In this document: in pieces, positions 11,646 through 22,384 of the stretch
Position numbering within the stretch: position 1 is the stretch's first letter
Layout of the letters: each line of letters opens with the position of its first letter
Source of the DNA: Dactylorhiza incarnata
Taxonomy: Eukaryota > Streptophyta > Magnoliopsida > Asparagales > Orchidaceae
Direction: 5' to 3'
Length of the DNA stretch: 64,000 nucleotides
NCBI GenBank assembly: GCA_033032865.1
Contig: JAWHQI010000272.1
Span: 1 to 64,000, forward strand
Notes under the pieces: generated by a model
Database searches by the model: none
Told to the model about the DNA's origin: nothing
Seen by the model: only the letters and a program-made list of their open reading frames with translations
Translations under genes and position numbers: made by a program

Positions 11646-11657
11646 CCTCTGATACCA
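11646..11657 (-). other. Primer binding site, tRNA-Met(i) type
   Basis: On the minus strand TGGTATCAGAGG directly abuts the 5' LTR end (CTTTCAACT). It differs at one base from the usual initiator-Met site. Confidence 0.9.
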
Positions 11658-11819
11658 AGTTGAAAGTTAAGAGGAAAAACACTCTATTGATTTTATTTAT
11701 CCATATAGGGCATAATATATAGAAAATACATTGACACTTACAACTTGACTCACGATGTGTGACAAAACCCACGCACATACAAATAGACTAATAATAATAC
11801 TAAACTAATAATCTCAACT
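11658..11819 (-). repeat. 5' LTR (minus orientation)
   Basis: Partner of 10139-10300. No gap separates it from the primer site. Confidence 0.9.
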
Positions 11820-13383
11820 GATGTGACTATTAAAGAGCGATGAAAATGATACTTTTACCAACTTTATAATGAAACAAAAGACAATGAACTCAACTTGGAA
11901 GAGTTAAGTAAATCAGAGGAGTATAAGAACATAACGTTTTATTGTAAAATTCAAGTATCATAGGTAAATGATGCTCTAAAGAGATGAAAAATGGAAAAGT
12001 GGTTGTGCCAGACATTATACCCATCAAAGTATGGAAATGTCTAGGGAAAGAAGGAATTTTGTGGCTTACATGTTTCTTCAATAAAATACTGAAGTCAAAG
12101 ACGATGCCGGACCAATGGAGAGAAAGTATTTTGGTACATTTGTATAAGAACAAAGGAGATGTACGAAATTGTGTTAATTACAGAGGAATTAAATTAATGA
12201 GTCATACCACGAAACTATGAGACGAGTAATAGAAAGAAGAGTAAGACGGGTGACTAGCATCTTTGAGAATCAATTTGGATTCATGCCAGGGCGGTCGACC
12301 ATGGAAGCTATACATCTCTTGAGGAGACTCATTGACAACTATCGAGAAAGAAAACAAGATTTGCATATGCTGTTTATCGATCTTAAGAAGGCTTATGATA
12401 GGGTTCCAAGAGAGATCTTATGGAGAGTCTTAGAAAAGAAAGGTGTAAATGTATCATACAATGACATAATCAAAGACATGTGTACAAATTCAGTGACGTG
12501 GGTGAGGACATCTGGAGGATTAACACAGGAATTCCCTATCACTGTTGGCTCGCATCAAGGTTCATCTTTAAGCCCTTATCTCTTTACCCTTATATTAGAT
12601 GAGCTCACCGGACATATCCAACAAACAATACATTGGTCTTATTGTTTGCGGATGATATCATTTTGATCGATGAGACGCACGAGGGTGTAAACGCGAAACT
12701 TGAATCTTGGCGAGACACTTTAGAAAAGAAGGGTTTTAGGTTGAGCCGGGCAAAGACAGAGTATATGGAGCTTAAATTTAGCAGTGCAAAAAGGACAGAT
12801 GATTTCGTTATTAAGTTGGGTGATCAAGATATTTCCCGCAGCGAGTGCTTTAAATATCTTGGATCGATAGTTCAAAAACATGGAGGTGTTGATAAAGATG
12901 TGATACGTTGAATCCAAGCAGGTTGGTTGAAGTGGAGAGGCTCGTCAGGGATCTTATGCGATCATAAAGTACCATTAAAACATAAAGGCAAGTTTTATTG
13001 TACTGCAATTAGACCAGCGATGCTCTATGGTTCTGAGTGTTGGGCAGTGAATTGTGTACATGAGCAAAAAATGGGAGTTGCGGAGATGAGAATGCTTAGG
13101 TGGATGTGTGCACACACGAGACTGGATAAAATTAGGAATGAGTGTATCAGGGATAAGACAGGAGTGACACCAATTGAAGAAAAGATGTGCGAGGCTCGAC
13201 TAAGATGGTTTGGACACGTACATAGGAGACCATTAGAGGCACCTGTTAGGCGTTGTGAGAGTTCAGTCACTAGGAATGTTAAACGGGGGAGGGGTAAACC
13301 AATAAAGACTTGGAATGAGACTATAAGGAAATACATGATGTACTTAGACATTAGTGAGATTATGATTAAAGATAGGGCATTTA
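11820..13383 (+). pseudogene. RTE-type LINE, 3' part (reverse transcriptase and C-terminal region)
   Basis: Continues the LINE from 10138. Reverse transcriptase motifs are visible: FENQFGFMPGRST, LFIDLKKAYDRV (about 12370), HQGSSLSPYLF (about 12555) and LLFADDI (about 12640). The downstream region with RLRWFGHVHRRP follows. Breaks: a stop after 12220, a frameshift near 12640 and a TGA at 12909. The copy ends at 13380 within DRA..., before the hairpin and GTTGTTGTTG tail seen in the copies at 16024 and 24860, so it lacks its 3' end too. Confidence 0.9.
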
Positions 13384-14416
13384 TTTTACTGCATTAATCT
13401 TTGATTCGAATTTTGATTAGAATTGCTGAAATATTTTAATACTCGTTACACTCCCTCTAGAGTAATTTGTGTTAATATTTTCTTATTATTCTGCACTTTC
13501 ATAATCTATCACCTGATGATCCTTGGTGGAGTTCTCTATTATAAAAGAGGATGATGAAGTTGATCTCCTTGGAATGGAAGTTTAATTTTTAAACAATTTA
13601 TATTTTTGTATGCTAATGTATTGATACATTATTTTATTGATGCAGTATTTTGGTACTTAAAGTTTTTTCGACATTTCTTATAATGTAATATGACTTATGA
13701 ATGATATAGAAGTTTGAAGTTCTAGTTTTTTTTATATTTATTATTTATGTCGTAGAATTTTCTTCTTTTTTTAATTCAACATGTATACTCTTTGTTAGTT
13801 GTTATATGTGTTGATTGGGCAATCTGAAATTCGAACTCGGATCTCACACAAGCTAGCATCATATCATTTAGACCAAATATTCTTCTTATACTTATCAGGT
13901 AGCACTTGTCTTATTTCATATTAATTGATAACCTATATTCAAATAATCTAAAGTTTTAAAAAGTGTATCTTATATCCTTGTTTGTAAGATCATGTTTCTC
14001 GTATCAGTTTCATATCGTATCCTGTATCTCATCCTTTTCCCGTGCAACATAATAGATATATATTATGCCTCATTATAGTTTTTCCACTCAAAACAAACTT
14101 ATCAACACTTGGCTTGAATTTCATCTCAATTAATTTAAGTTGATTTGGTTTGATGAAAAATCTAGTAATTTCTATATTAATTGTTGTTGATGATTTTACA
14201 TTATGTGATAAATTGCCTAATTGGGCAACTCAACAAAACTCCTTATAAATCTGAGCTAGCAGCACGAGCTTTGGAGGGCCCAAATTAATGGGCTTTGGAA
14301 ACTGTTAAATTAGTATATAACTGAAATTGACTTTAGTTTCATATTAGTTTAATTATTTGCTTTATGATACCAGTTGTAGCTTGTGGTTTTTCTTAAATGT
14401 TAAAACTTCTTTTCAG
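13384..14416. other. AT-rich intron-like DNA
   Basis: No gene or recognisable transposon. Low GC, T-rich, with an acceptor (CTTCTTTTCAG) at its right end. Consistent with native intron upstream of the exon at 14417. Confidence 0.5.
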
Positions 14417-14597
14417 TGCACCTGCCCTGTCATCAAGAGGATCACACAAATCAGTACTTCAAACATCTATAGATGATGCATCTTCAGAAGGCCCATGGAA
14501 CACATATTCCAATGGAGAACGGTCTCCAAAGCCGAATTTTGATGATTCAATGGGCTTTGGAGTATCGACACCATTGCTAAAGTCCTTAATGACGCAG
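14417..14597 (+). CDS. Candidate internal host exon, Ser-rich
   Basis: Bounded by CTTCTTTTCAG|T and ACGCAG|GTACCA, both good plant splice signals. The 181-nt exon begins with one base completing a split codon (Ser with an upstream AG) and ends at phase 0. It encodes a Ser/Gly-rich, probably disordered segment (APALSSRGSHKSVLQTS..., ...MGFGVSTPLLKSLMTQ). Codon use and composition differ from the transposons. It is phase-compatible with the exon at 198-406 and with the terminal exon at 38744. I do not recognise the protein. Confidence 0.6.
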
Positions 14598-15298
14598 GTA
14601 CCAACGTTTCCTGGCAGGAATTTTTAGCAGTATTTGGATTTGTTTAGATTTATATCTTAAATTAGGAATACAACTCGATATTATCCTAAATGAGAACTCT
14701 CGGGAGTGCTCTGCTTCGAAATGGAATAATTTATTATGGATTTGCCTTGGCTTTCAAGTGATTATGCCTACCATAGTACAATCCCAGCCCAATGTTCCTT
14801 CTTAAACATGTTTTCAAGTGAATATACCTTTCATATCAATCCAATAGTCCTTGAACATAGTTTAACTAATTTTTAATTTAAACTGGTTCTGCTAATAAAT
14901 GTTCCAAGTAATCACTACATTATGTAAAAGTTCCAAGTTATCACTAGATTATCTCAGTAATTTATTTTACATTAAATAAAGCTAATTTGTAAAGTACTCT
15001 AAGGGGTTTTTTCTTTTAGAAATTTGTAGTCCGATGTCTTTCAGTATTGTTAGAATGGAAAGATAGCATTTTCTTTATTTGGGATCCTTAGTGTGTAGCA
15101 AGTATATAATGGAGAATATTCTAAGTACAGAATATAGCAAAGTTTCTCTATTTCAAAAGCTTATATCGAATATAGCAAAGTTTCTTTATTTCAAAAGCTT
15201 ATATCGAATATAGCTAAATTACTTGAATTTTATTTAATGCCCTTTGGGGCCATCAATAAAATCCTCCTTCACGCTTTACTCTTAAACTCATTTTAACA
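14598..15298. other. Intron DNA with a short tandem repeat
   Basis: AT-rich. At 15134-15213 a 38-bp unit (GAATATAGCAAAGTTTCT...) is repeated twice plus a partial copy. It is followed by GCCCTTTGGGGCCATCAATAAA, similar to 36990-37010, where a decayed copia LTR is suspected. Confidence 0.5.
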
Positions 15299-16023
15299 TT
15301 GTTCCAGAACAAGGCTAATCCCAAGCTTAGTGCTCTCTCTCCAGACCCACTCTCCTCTCCCTCTCTCTCCTTCTCTCCCTCCCCCTCCCGTTCCCTTCCC
15401 TTCCTCCTCCTCTCTCTCTCTCCCCCATTGTCACTCGAACTTGTTGCTCCTCAATATCGTCAATCGTTGTCCCTAAACCCCTCATACTTCCGCTTGTTGC
15501 TCAACTTGATGTTGTTTGCTACTCTTCTCTCAATTGTTACTCCAACTTCTCCACCCCATAGTCGCATGAACCCCAGTCACTCCACCTGAACTACCATCAT
15601 GTTGTCACTTCTTCTCTTTGCAGCCACATGCAGCTCTCCAAGCATCATAAGCAGCACGCGCAATCTCTTCTCCATCAGCCCTCTTATTCAAAGTTCTATG
15701 CATTAGTGATCGACTAATAAATTTCCAATCTTTCATCGTCCTAGTTAAAAATCATCATCCTCTTTCACATATATAATTCAAATATGATCACTCGATTGCC
15801 ACATCGACAATGACCTCTATTCCTTTTCATTGCAAATCAAATTAGATAGTTATTGAATAACCATTGAGAATTTCAACAGTTCTGATAGCTCCATGCACTG
15901 ATCATTGGTTGTTGAATGATTTTTCTTTGATGAAATGCATGTTGAAGAATACTACTTGTGCCCATTCTTCCTTTACTGACCTAATTTATGGCACATGGAT
16001 CTGTGATGAATCTGTCATCACAA
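15299..16023. other. Pyrimidine-rich tract and AT-rich spacer
   Basis: 15330-15430 is nearly pure C/T (CTCTCTCTCC repeats); the rest is mixed. No protein similarity is recognised. Confidence 0.4.
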
Positions 16024-16265
16024 ACATGATGACTACAACAACAACACTCAAGCCTTTATCCCACCATAGTGGGGTCGGCTATATGGATCCTTTGTCTCCA
16101 TTGCGCCCTATCTTTAGTCATAGTCTCACGAATGCCTAAGTAAATCATCTCTTTCCTTATAGTTTCATTCCAAATCTTTTTTGGTCTACCCCTCCCCCCT
16201 CCCCCGTTTAACATGCCTTGTAGCTAAACTCTCGCAACGCCTAACAAGTGCCTCTAATGGTCTGT
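16024..16265 (-). mobile_element. 5'-truncated RTE LINE tail
   Basis: Reading the minus strand, about 240 bp of the LINE C-terminal coding end leads to the hairpin CCCACTATGGTGGGATAAAGG and the terminal GTTGTTGTTGT. It matches the 3' end of the copy at 24860-26600. Severe 5' truncation is usual for LINE insertions. Confidence 0.85.
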
Positions 16266-17414
16266 TAGTTCCATCATGTGTGATCTCTGATCTGTTAAAG
16301 AGATTTAGGATACTCTATAGAACTCGGTATTCCTTCATCAATTTTCAAGAGATTCATGATGTTAGAGCAAGGTGATTATATTCATGCTTTCATTTCTTAT
16401 TTTACTTTATTCCTTAGGAATAGATGATCTATAGTCCATACACATTGGATCACATTCTTCAGGATTCCCAATAACATGCTGATGGGGTGCGGCCCGCCCG
16501 ACCCGTTCGGGTCTACTCACGCCGACCTCAGGCACAGTGACGATCGGGACCGCTCATCATGAGCGGATCACCGATCTTAGCATTAGTTGTTCTTTATGTT
16601 TTTTATTATGAATTATATTTTGTTTATTTTGGGGATCACAACGATATGCAAATCATGGTCGTTCGTTGCCCCCTAGTGTCTATATATTGAGGGTGAGGGC
16701 TCTCATTTGGGGGTATTGAAGATTTGAGTGTTGAAGCCTTTTCTTTGATCATTTCGGTGACGAGCCTCGGGCGCGAAGCCTTGAACTCCTCCTATCCCTC
16801 ATTGCCGTGAGCTTCCACTTCCTCCTCCCCATCCCTCTCCCGACCACCCACATCCCATTCCATCCCCTCCCATAGCAGCTGGCCTCCACGTCCTCCTCCC
16901 TATCCCTCTGCCGACCACCCACATCCCATTCCAACCCCTCCCCATAGTATCCGGCCTCCACTTCCTCCTCCCCATTCCACTGCCGTCCACCCACCTCCCC
17001 CTCCTTGTCGTTGATCCACTTCTCCAACAGCCCTAACACTAAATCCCCAAAACAGCCCCAATCACCTCCTCAAATCCCCTTGAATCATCTCCAGTGATCA
17101 CCAGAATAACTCTCCGGTCACCTCCGGTGATTCCCCTCCATCCCCTTTTCAAATTCCTCCATTTTCAGTTTTCCGGCGATCGCCGTAAAATGCCTCCGGA
17201 CACCACCACTACCTCCGGTGACCCTCGCCGGAAACCTCCTCCGGCATCCACCACCCCCACTACCTCAGAACCTCCCCATAACTACCTCCCAACTTCCTCC
17301 ACTTCCCCACTCCCCTAAAATTTAGGATCCGTTTATAAAATCTAGCCCCCATCTTCCCTCCACTCCCTCCATTACAGCCGGCTACTCATCCCCCCCCCCC
17401 CCCCCCCACACAAC
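16266..17414. other. LTR/leader-like DNA of unknown family, ending in a poly-C run
   Basis: GC-rich palindromic words at 16480-16570, a TATA-like TCTATATATTG at 16679, then a C/T-rich leader with CCGGTGA and CGCCGG words, a second TATA-like GTTTATAAAAT near 17331 and a run of about 20 C at 17388-17407. It stands where the U3 of the next element's 5' LTR should be but does not match that element's 3' LTR. Confidence 0.4.
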
Positions 17415-17939
17415 CGACTTTGACCGTTCCGCCGAAGTGAGCGTCGTCCGTTCCGCGGAAGTGAGCGAGCGTTGTCCGTTCGCCTCCGACGAACGCACTT
17501 GACTCCAGCATACACGCTCTCCCAACGTGCAGCGAGACCCCTGAACATGGCAAAGCTCGGAGCGTCAGCGAAGCAGTCATCATCCAAAAGCACAATTCTA
17601 CAACCGAAGGGTCCAACACTTAGAATATTTTCCCGAGTCACTCAGCATCGTGAGAGGTGGCCTGTCACCCTCCGAGCATCTCTCTCACTCAAAATTGTAA
17701 AGAGGCGCGGCCTGTCGCCCTCTCCTTCTCCGAAAGCTGTAACCTCCCGGGAAGATAGTGAAGTTCGGTCGGCACCGTCCCGACAACGTGGTTTTTCACC
17801 CTGCCTTGGGGTTTTCCACGGTAAAAAGTCTCCTTGTCCATTGCCGTCTACATTACTGTTTGCGCGCACCGGCTCGACTCCCGAGCTAAGACGGTCGATT
17901 TAGACCGGACCGCGGAATAGCCGTGTGCGACCCGCAACA
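17415..17939 (+). repeat. 5' LTR, R-U5 part only
   Basis: Nearly identical to 23268-23798, including the CCGTTCCGCCGAAGTGAGCG repeats and the GCGACCCGCAACA end. Similarity stops at about 17415, so the U3 half is absent or replaced. Confidence 0.85.
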
Positions 17940-17940
17940 G

Positions 17941-17959
17941 TTTGGCGCCGTCTGTGGGA
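17941..17959 (+). other. Primer binding site
   Basis: TTTGGCGCCGTCTGTGGGA lies 1-2 bases after the LTR. The first nine bases of TGGCGCCGT fit the 3' end of tRNA-Asp; the rest diverges, so the tRNA is not certain. Confidence 0.7.
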
Positions 17960-18078
17960 ACTCGTTCCCAAAAGCTCTAGAATTCAGAAGACAGTATCCC
18001 AGCACAGTGATATACTCGTGACTGACGGCAATGACAAGAGCAAACACCAGGCTCGCGTAAGGAGAATTAAGGCGCGAG

Positions 18079-18675
18079 ATGGGGGAAGAGCAGAGACTCG
18101 GGGGGCATCATGATGAAGACGTGCACCACCCTATTCACGACACATCCCCGCTAGCGGAAGCGGTCCTTGAAAATCCAGTTCCGTCCGAGTTCAGTCTTCC
18201 AAGCCTCGGCACATACAATGGGCCGAGGGCGGTTGGGGAAAAAGTCGAAACAATCACAGGACCTCCCATCCTGGCAGATCATGTTCTTACCATAGTAAAA
18301 TCAAGCAGGGGACGCAAGGATAAGAAACCGCGACAGGACACCAGTATCAGCTTCGGGAGCGAGGACTTCGAAGGACTAACGCTCCCCCATCAAGATCCCT
18401 TGGTCATCACCGCAATAATGGGAACCCCATGCTACAGCATCAAGAGAATTCTGGTAGATATCGGAAGTTCGGTCGATGTACTGTACATGAAGACCCTGCA
18501 AAGCATGAAGCTCACTAGAGAGCACCTCAGCCCCGCGGCAGGACCCGTTTATGGCTTCGACAACCGCCAGGTAGAAGTACAAGGGACAATAACGCTTCAG
18601 GTGACAATGGTTAGTTTCCCCAAGCAAGCCACTCACAACATCCTGTTCGTGGTCGTGGATGCTGACTCCGCCTAA
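18079..18675 (+). pseudogene. Retrotransposon aspartic protease region
   Basis: Residues about 95-198 form a gypsy protease domain: SFGSEDFEGLTLPHQDPL, then the active-site region LVDIGSSVDVLY (family form D-G-S-S; here D-I-G-S-S), then the YGFDNRQVEVQG and ITLQVTM strands. The first 90 residues are a gag-tail-like linker. The protease would cut the gag-pol precursor. The frame ends with a stop just after VVVDADSA, exactly where the sequence jumps to integrase. The extra Ile next to the catalytic Asp may impair activity. Confidence 0.85.
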
Positions 18676-19766
18676 AATGCCTGGCAGACGCGGGCCCCGA
18701 GTACGCATTAAAAGAAGTACACGAAGGAGTATGTGGGGAGCACCTAGGAGGCAGGGCCCTAGCGCGAAAAATCTTGCGCCAAGGATTCTACTGGCCCACA
18801 ATGAAAATAGATGCGATCAGTTTTGTCCAGAAATGCCGAAGCTGCCAATTCCACGCCAGTATCCTTCATCAACCGCCTGTGAATCTCACCGCGCTACAAG
18901 GGGCATGGCCTTTCGCGCAATGGGGGATCGACCTGCTTGGTCCCCTCCCGGTGGCGTCTGGGCAGAGAAAGTTCATCATCCTAGCAATTGATTATTTCAC
19001 TAAGTGGGTTGAAGCTGAGCCACTTGACAAAATCACAGAAGAAAATGCAAAACGATTCGTCTGGAAGAACATCATTTGCAGGTTTGGGATACCAGCGATA
19101 ATCGCGGCCGATAACGGAACGCAGTTCACAGGGCGATCCTTCACTCAGATGTGTGAGGACCTGAAAATTAGTCTGCGTCATACAGCCGTAGCACACCCCC
19201 AGACCAACGACCAGGTTGAGGTCACGAATCGTACAATACTAAAGGGGTTGAAAACACGCCTACAAAACATGGGAGGGCAATGGGCGGAAGAGCTCCTTAA
19301 CGTACTATGGGCGTACCGAACAACAGAAAGGACCCCAACCGGAGAAACGCCTTTCAACCTATGCTATGGGACGGAAGCCATAATCCCGGTAGACATCGGA
19401 GTACCCGGTGCCAGAGTACAAGCCTTCAATCCGGCGGAAAATGATCAACTGCTACGAGAAAACCTGGACTTAGTTCAGGAGTGCCGGGACGAAGCAGCAC
19501 AGCGCGCGGCTGTCTACCAAAGACGCATAGCCCGACTCTACGACAGAAGGGTAAAACCCCGACCCATCAATGTCGGAGACCTGGTCCTCCGAACAGTAGA
19601 GTCAGCCGGGAAAGGACCCCAAAAGGACAAACTCTCACCTGCTTGGGAAAGCCCTTACGTCGTCACCGCAACGGTAAAACCTGGGACGTACAAGCTACGA
19701 TCACCAGAGGGCAAGACACTTCCTCGGACGTGGATCGCAAGCAACTTGCGCCGTTTCTATCAGTAG
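18676..19766 (+). CDS. Retrotransposon integrase, open but detached from polymerase
   Basis: The longest ATG-initiated frame is 18774-19766; the same frame is open from about 18676. It contains the HHCC zinc finger (HEGVCGEHLGG ... CRSCQ), then the catalytic core with GIDLLGP (first Asp), AADNGTQF (second Asp) and HPQTNDQVEVTNR (Glu), then a basic C-terminal domain (YQRRIARLYDRRVKPR) ending NLRRFYQ. It would insert element DNA into chromosomes. All three acidic residues are present. No start codon or polymerase precedes it after the deletion junction near 18676. Confidence 0.85.
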
Positions 19767-19906
19767 GCAAAACTCGAGCCAGCTATCTCTCGAATTTACA
19801 TTGATAGTGCGGGACAATGTAATCTCCAGCTAAACAACTATTGCATATAATGCAATTCTCCTTCCCTCCCACTTCCTCCAAAGTAAAGTAGGCGAGTCGG
19901 AACACA

Positions 19907-21185
19907 GGCAAGGTCTGTCAAAGGATCGCACCTACACCTATCGAAGACGGACGACCGGACCCTCGGTCCTCGTCTAAGACAAGCGACAGGACCCTCGGTC
20001 CTTCCTTGGGGGCAAGGTCGATCAAAGGATCACACCTACACCTATCAAAGACGGACGACCGGACCCTCGGTCCTCGTCTAAGACAAGCGACAGGACCCTC
20101 GGTCCTTCCTTGGGGGCAAGGTCGATCAAAGGATCGCACCTACACCTATCAAAGACGGACGACCGGACCCTCGGTCCTCGTCTAAGACAAGCGACAGGAC
20201 CCTCGGTCCTTCCTTGGGGGCAAGGTCGATCAAAGGATCGCACCTACACCTATCAAAGACGGACGACCGGACCCTCGGTCCTCGTCTAAGACAAGCGACA
20301 GGACCCTCGGTCCTTCCTTGGGGGCAAGGTCGATCAAAGGATCGCACCTACACCTATCAAAGACGGACGACCGAACCCTCGGTCCTCGTCTAAGACAAGC
20401 GACAGGACCCTCGGTCCTTCCTTGGGGGCAAGGTCGGTCAAAGGATCGCACCTAAACCTATCGAAGACGGACGACCGGACCCTCGGTCCTCGTCTAAGAC
20501 AAGCGACAGGACCCTCGGTCCTTCCTTGGGGGCAAGGTCGGTCAAAGGATCGCACCTACACCTATAAAAAACGGACGACCGGACCCGCGGTCCTCGTCCG
20601 AGTCACGTGACAGGACCTCGCTCCTTCCTTGAAGGCAAGGTCGGTCAAAGGACCGTACCTACACCTATCATAACGGACGACCGGACCCGCAGTCCTCGTC
20701 TAAGACAAGCGACAGGACCCTCGGTCCTTCCTTGGGGGCAAGGTCGGTCAAAGGATCGCACCCACACCTATCAAAAACGGACGACCGGACCCGCGGTCCT
20801 CGTCCGAGTCACGTGACAGGACCTCGCTCCTTCCTTGAAGGCAAGGTCGGTCAAAGGACCGTACCTACACCTATCATAATGGACGACCGGACCCGCAGTC
20901 CTCGTCTAAGACAAGCGACATGACTCTCGGTCCTTCCTTGGGGGCAAGGTCGGTCAAAGGATCGTACCTACGTCTATCATAACGGACGACCGGACCAGCA
21001 GTCCTCGTCTAAGACAAGCGACAGGACTCTCGGTCCTTCCTTGGGGGCAAGGTCGGTCAAAGGATCGTACCTACGTCTATCATAACGGACGACCGGACCC
21101 GCGGTCCTCGTCTAAGACAAACGACAGGACACTCGTTCCTTCCTTAAAGGCAAGATCGGTCAAAGGACCGCTTCTACACCAAACG
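19907..21185 (+). repeat. 104-bp tandem array inside the Retand-like element
   Basis: About twelve head-to-tail units beginning GGCAAGGTCGATCAAAGGAT. The first seven are nearly identical. From about 20531 two unit types alternate (one with GTCCGAGTCACGTGACAGG, one with GTCTAAGACAAGCGACAGG), giving a dimer of about 204 bp. Each unit contains GACCGAGGGTC-like inverted words. Overlapping 73-residue open frames here are by-products of the array. Confidence 0.95.
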
Positions 21186-21882
21186 CAAATATACGAACAA
21201 GGGTCTTTGACAGCAAGCCCGCATCCGCGAAGCTTAGCACTGGGGTAAACTCATGCATTCTTCCGGAAATTTGGCGACTGCATCCGGGAAGCCACTAGCG
21301 CAGTTTTTCAAAACACGAAAACACGTGCACATCTCGGACACCCGCGCCAAACAAGCCGACATAAATCCCCCACGCGCCCCGCGAGGGGTCACACACGACG
21401 AACGGCGCGCACGCGAGCACCAAAGGAATCCACCCCAAGCACGGGCTTGGGGCGCGCACGCCCGTGCGCGCACGGGCGCACGAGCATGCGCTCGGGCGCG
21501 CCTGTCCTGCGCGCACGCTCGCGCGCGGGTGCGCGCCCAAGCGCGCTCACCCAACGCGCACGCCCATGCGTGGGCGCGCACCCAGGCGCGCGCGCTCACA
21601 GGCACGCGCCCGTGCGCGCGCGGGCGCACGAGTACGCTCCCGTGCGCTCGCACCTGGCGCGCGCGTGCGCACCTTGGGGAAGCCCTCCAGGACATGCGCG
21701 CATCCGACCTCTCGCACCAGCTGCCCCGTACGCGCCCCGTTTTCCTTACACCTCGTTCGGGGCAATCTCCAACTCCCGTCCGGGAAATCCGCCTCCCTCT
21801 CCACGCTCCCACCATGAGGAAACCAAGTGGCCGTAGATGGAAGACCTTCTCCTCCTTAGCCGAGCGACCTTCCCGTCAAAGG
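21186..21882 (+). other. 3' non-coding spacer with GCGC-rich block
   Basis: 21390-21680 is dense in alternating GCGCGC / CGCACG words; open frames on both strands are Arg/Ala-rich artefacts. No protein domain is visible. Located between the tandem array and the 3' purine tract. Confidence 0.6.
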
Positions 21883-21896
21883 TCTTGGGGGGCAAT
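21883..21896 (+). other. Polypurine tract region
   Basis: TCTTGGGGGGCAAT directly before the TGATACG start of the 3' LTR. Confidence 0.75.
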
Positions 21897-22069
21897 TGAT
21901 ACGTCCGCATATTTTGGACCGGACCGGCAGTTAGTGGACGGTTTCCCAAAATTCCACTTGATACGTCCGCATATTTTGGACCGGACCGACAGTTAGTGGA
22001 CGGTTTCCCAAAATTCCACTAACCCCACTCCCTCCATGACCGGACAAATTTCTCTTTCCTACGTGGCAG

Positions 22070-22345
22070 GCAAACGGCGTAACCGCCCACTAGGCGTAAC
22101 CGCCACTCGGCGTAACCGCCCACTCCGCATAACCGCCACTCGGCGTAACCGCCCACTCGGCGTAACCGCCACTCGGCGTAACCGCCCACTCCGCATAACC
22201 GCCACTCGACGTAACCGCCACTCGGCGTAACCGCCCACTCGGCGTATCCGCCACTCGGCGTAACCGCCCACTCGGCGTAACCGCCACTCGGCGTAACCGT
22301 CCACTCCGCATAACCGCCACTCGGCGTAACCGCCCACGACGGACA
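22070..22345. repeat. 33-bp (16+17) tandem array in U3
   Basis: GGCGTAACCGCCCACTC and GGCGTAACCGCCACTC alternate about eight times, with occasional CGCATAACC variants. Confidence 0.9.
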
Positions 22346-22384
22346 AACCGCCAAGCCCAATCCGGGCTAACCGCCGCCCCCTCT

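Larger units (their letters stand above)
10139..11819 (-). mobile_element. Non-autonomous LTR element with 162-bp LTRs and AG...CT ends
   Basis: Identical-length terminal direct repeats (10139-10300 and 11658-11819), a primer site and a purine tract define a complete minus-strand retrotransposon of 1681 bp with a perfect 5-bp TSD. Both LTRs start AGTTGA and end TCAACT, giving AG...CT instead of the usual TG...CA. The 1357-bp interior has no gag or pol: it holds a 36-bp tandem array and a GC-rich leader. Short LTRs and no coding place it near TRIM/LARD elements, probably mobilised by copia proteins. Confidence 0.9.

Noticed and set aside
17388..17407. Poly-C run as a G-quadruplex or control element
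   Set aside because: A homopolymer at a recombination boundary is more likely slippage or an assembly weak point.
19918..20923. Series of 73-residue open frames
   Set aside because: They recur every 104 bp because of the tandem array and shift with it; no domain or start context.
21234..21996. Long open frames on both strands in GC-rich DNA
   Set aside because: Arg/Ala/His-rich products from GCGC words, open in several frames at once; typical of stop-poor GC-rich DNA.
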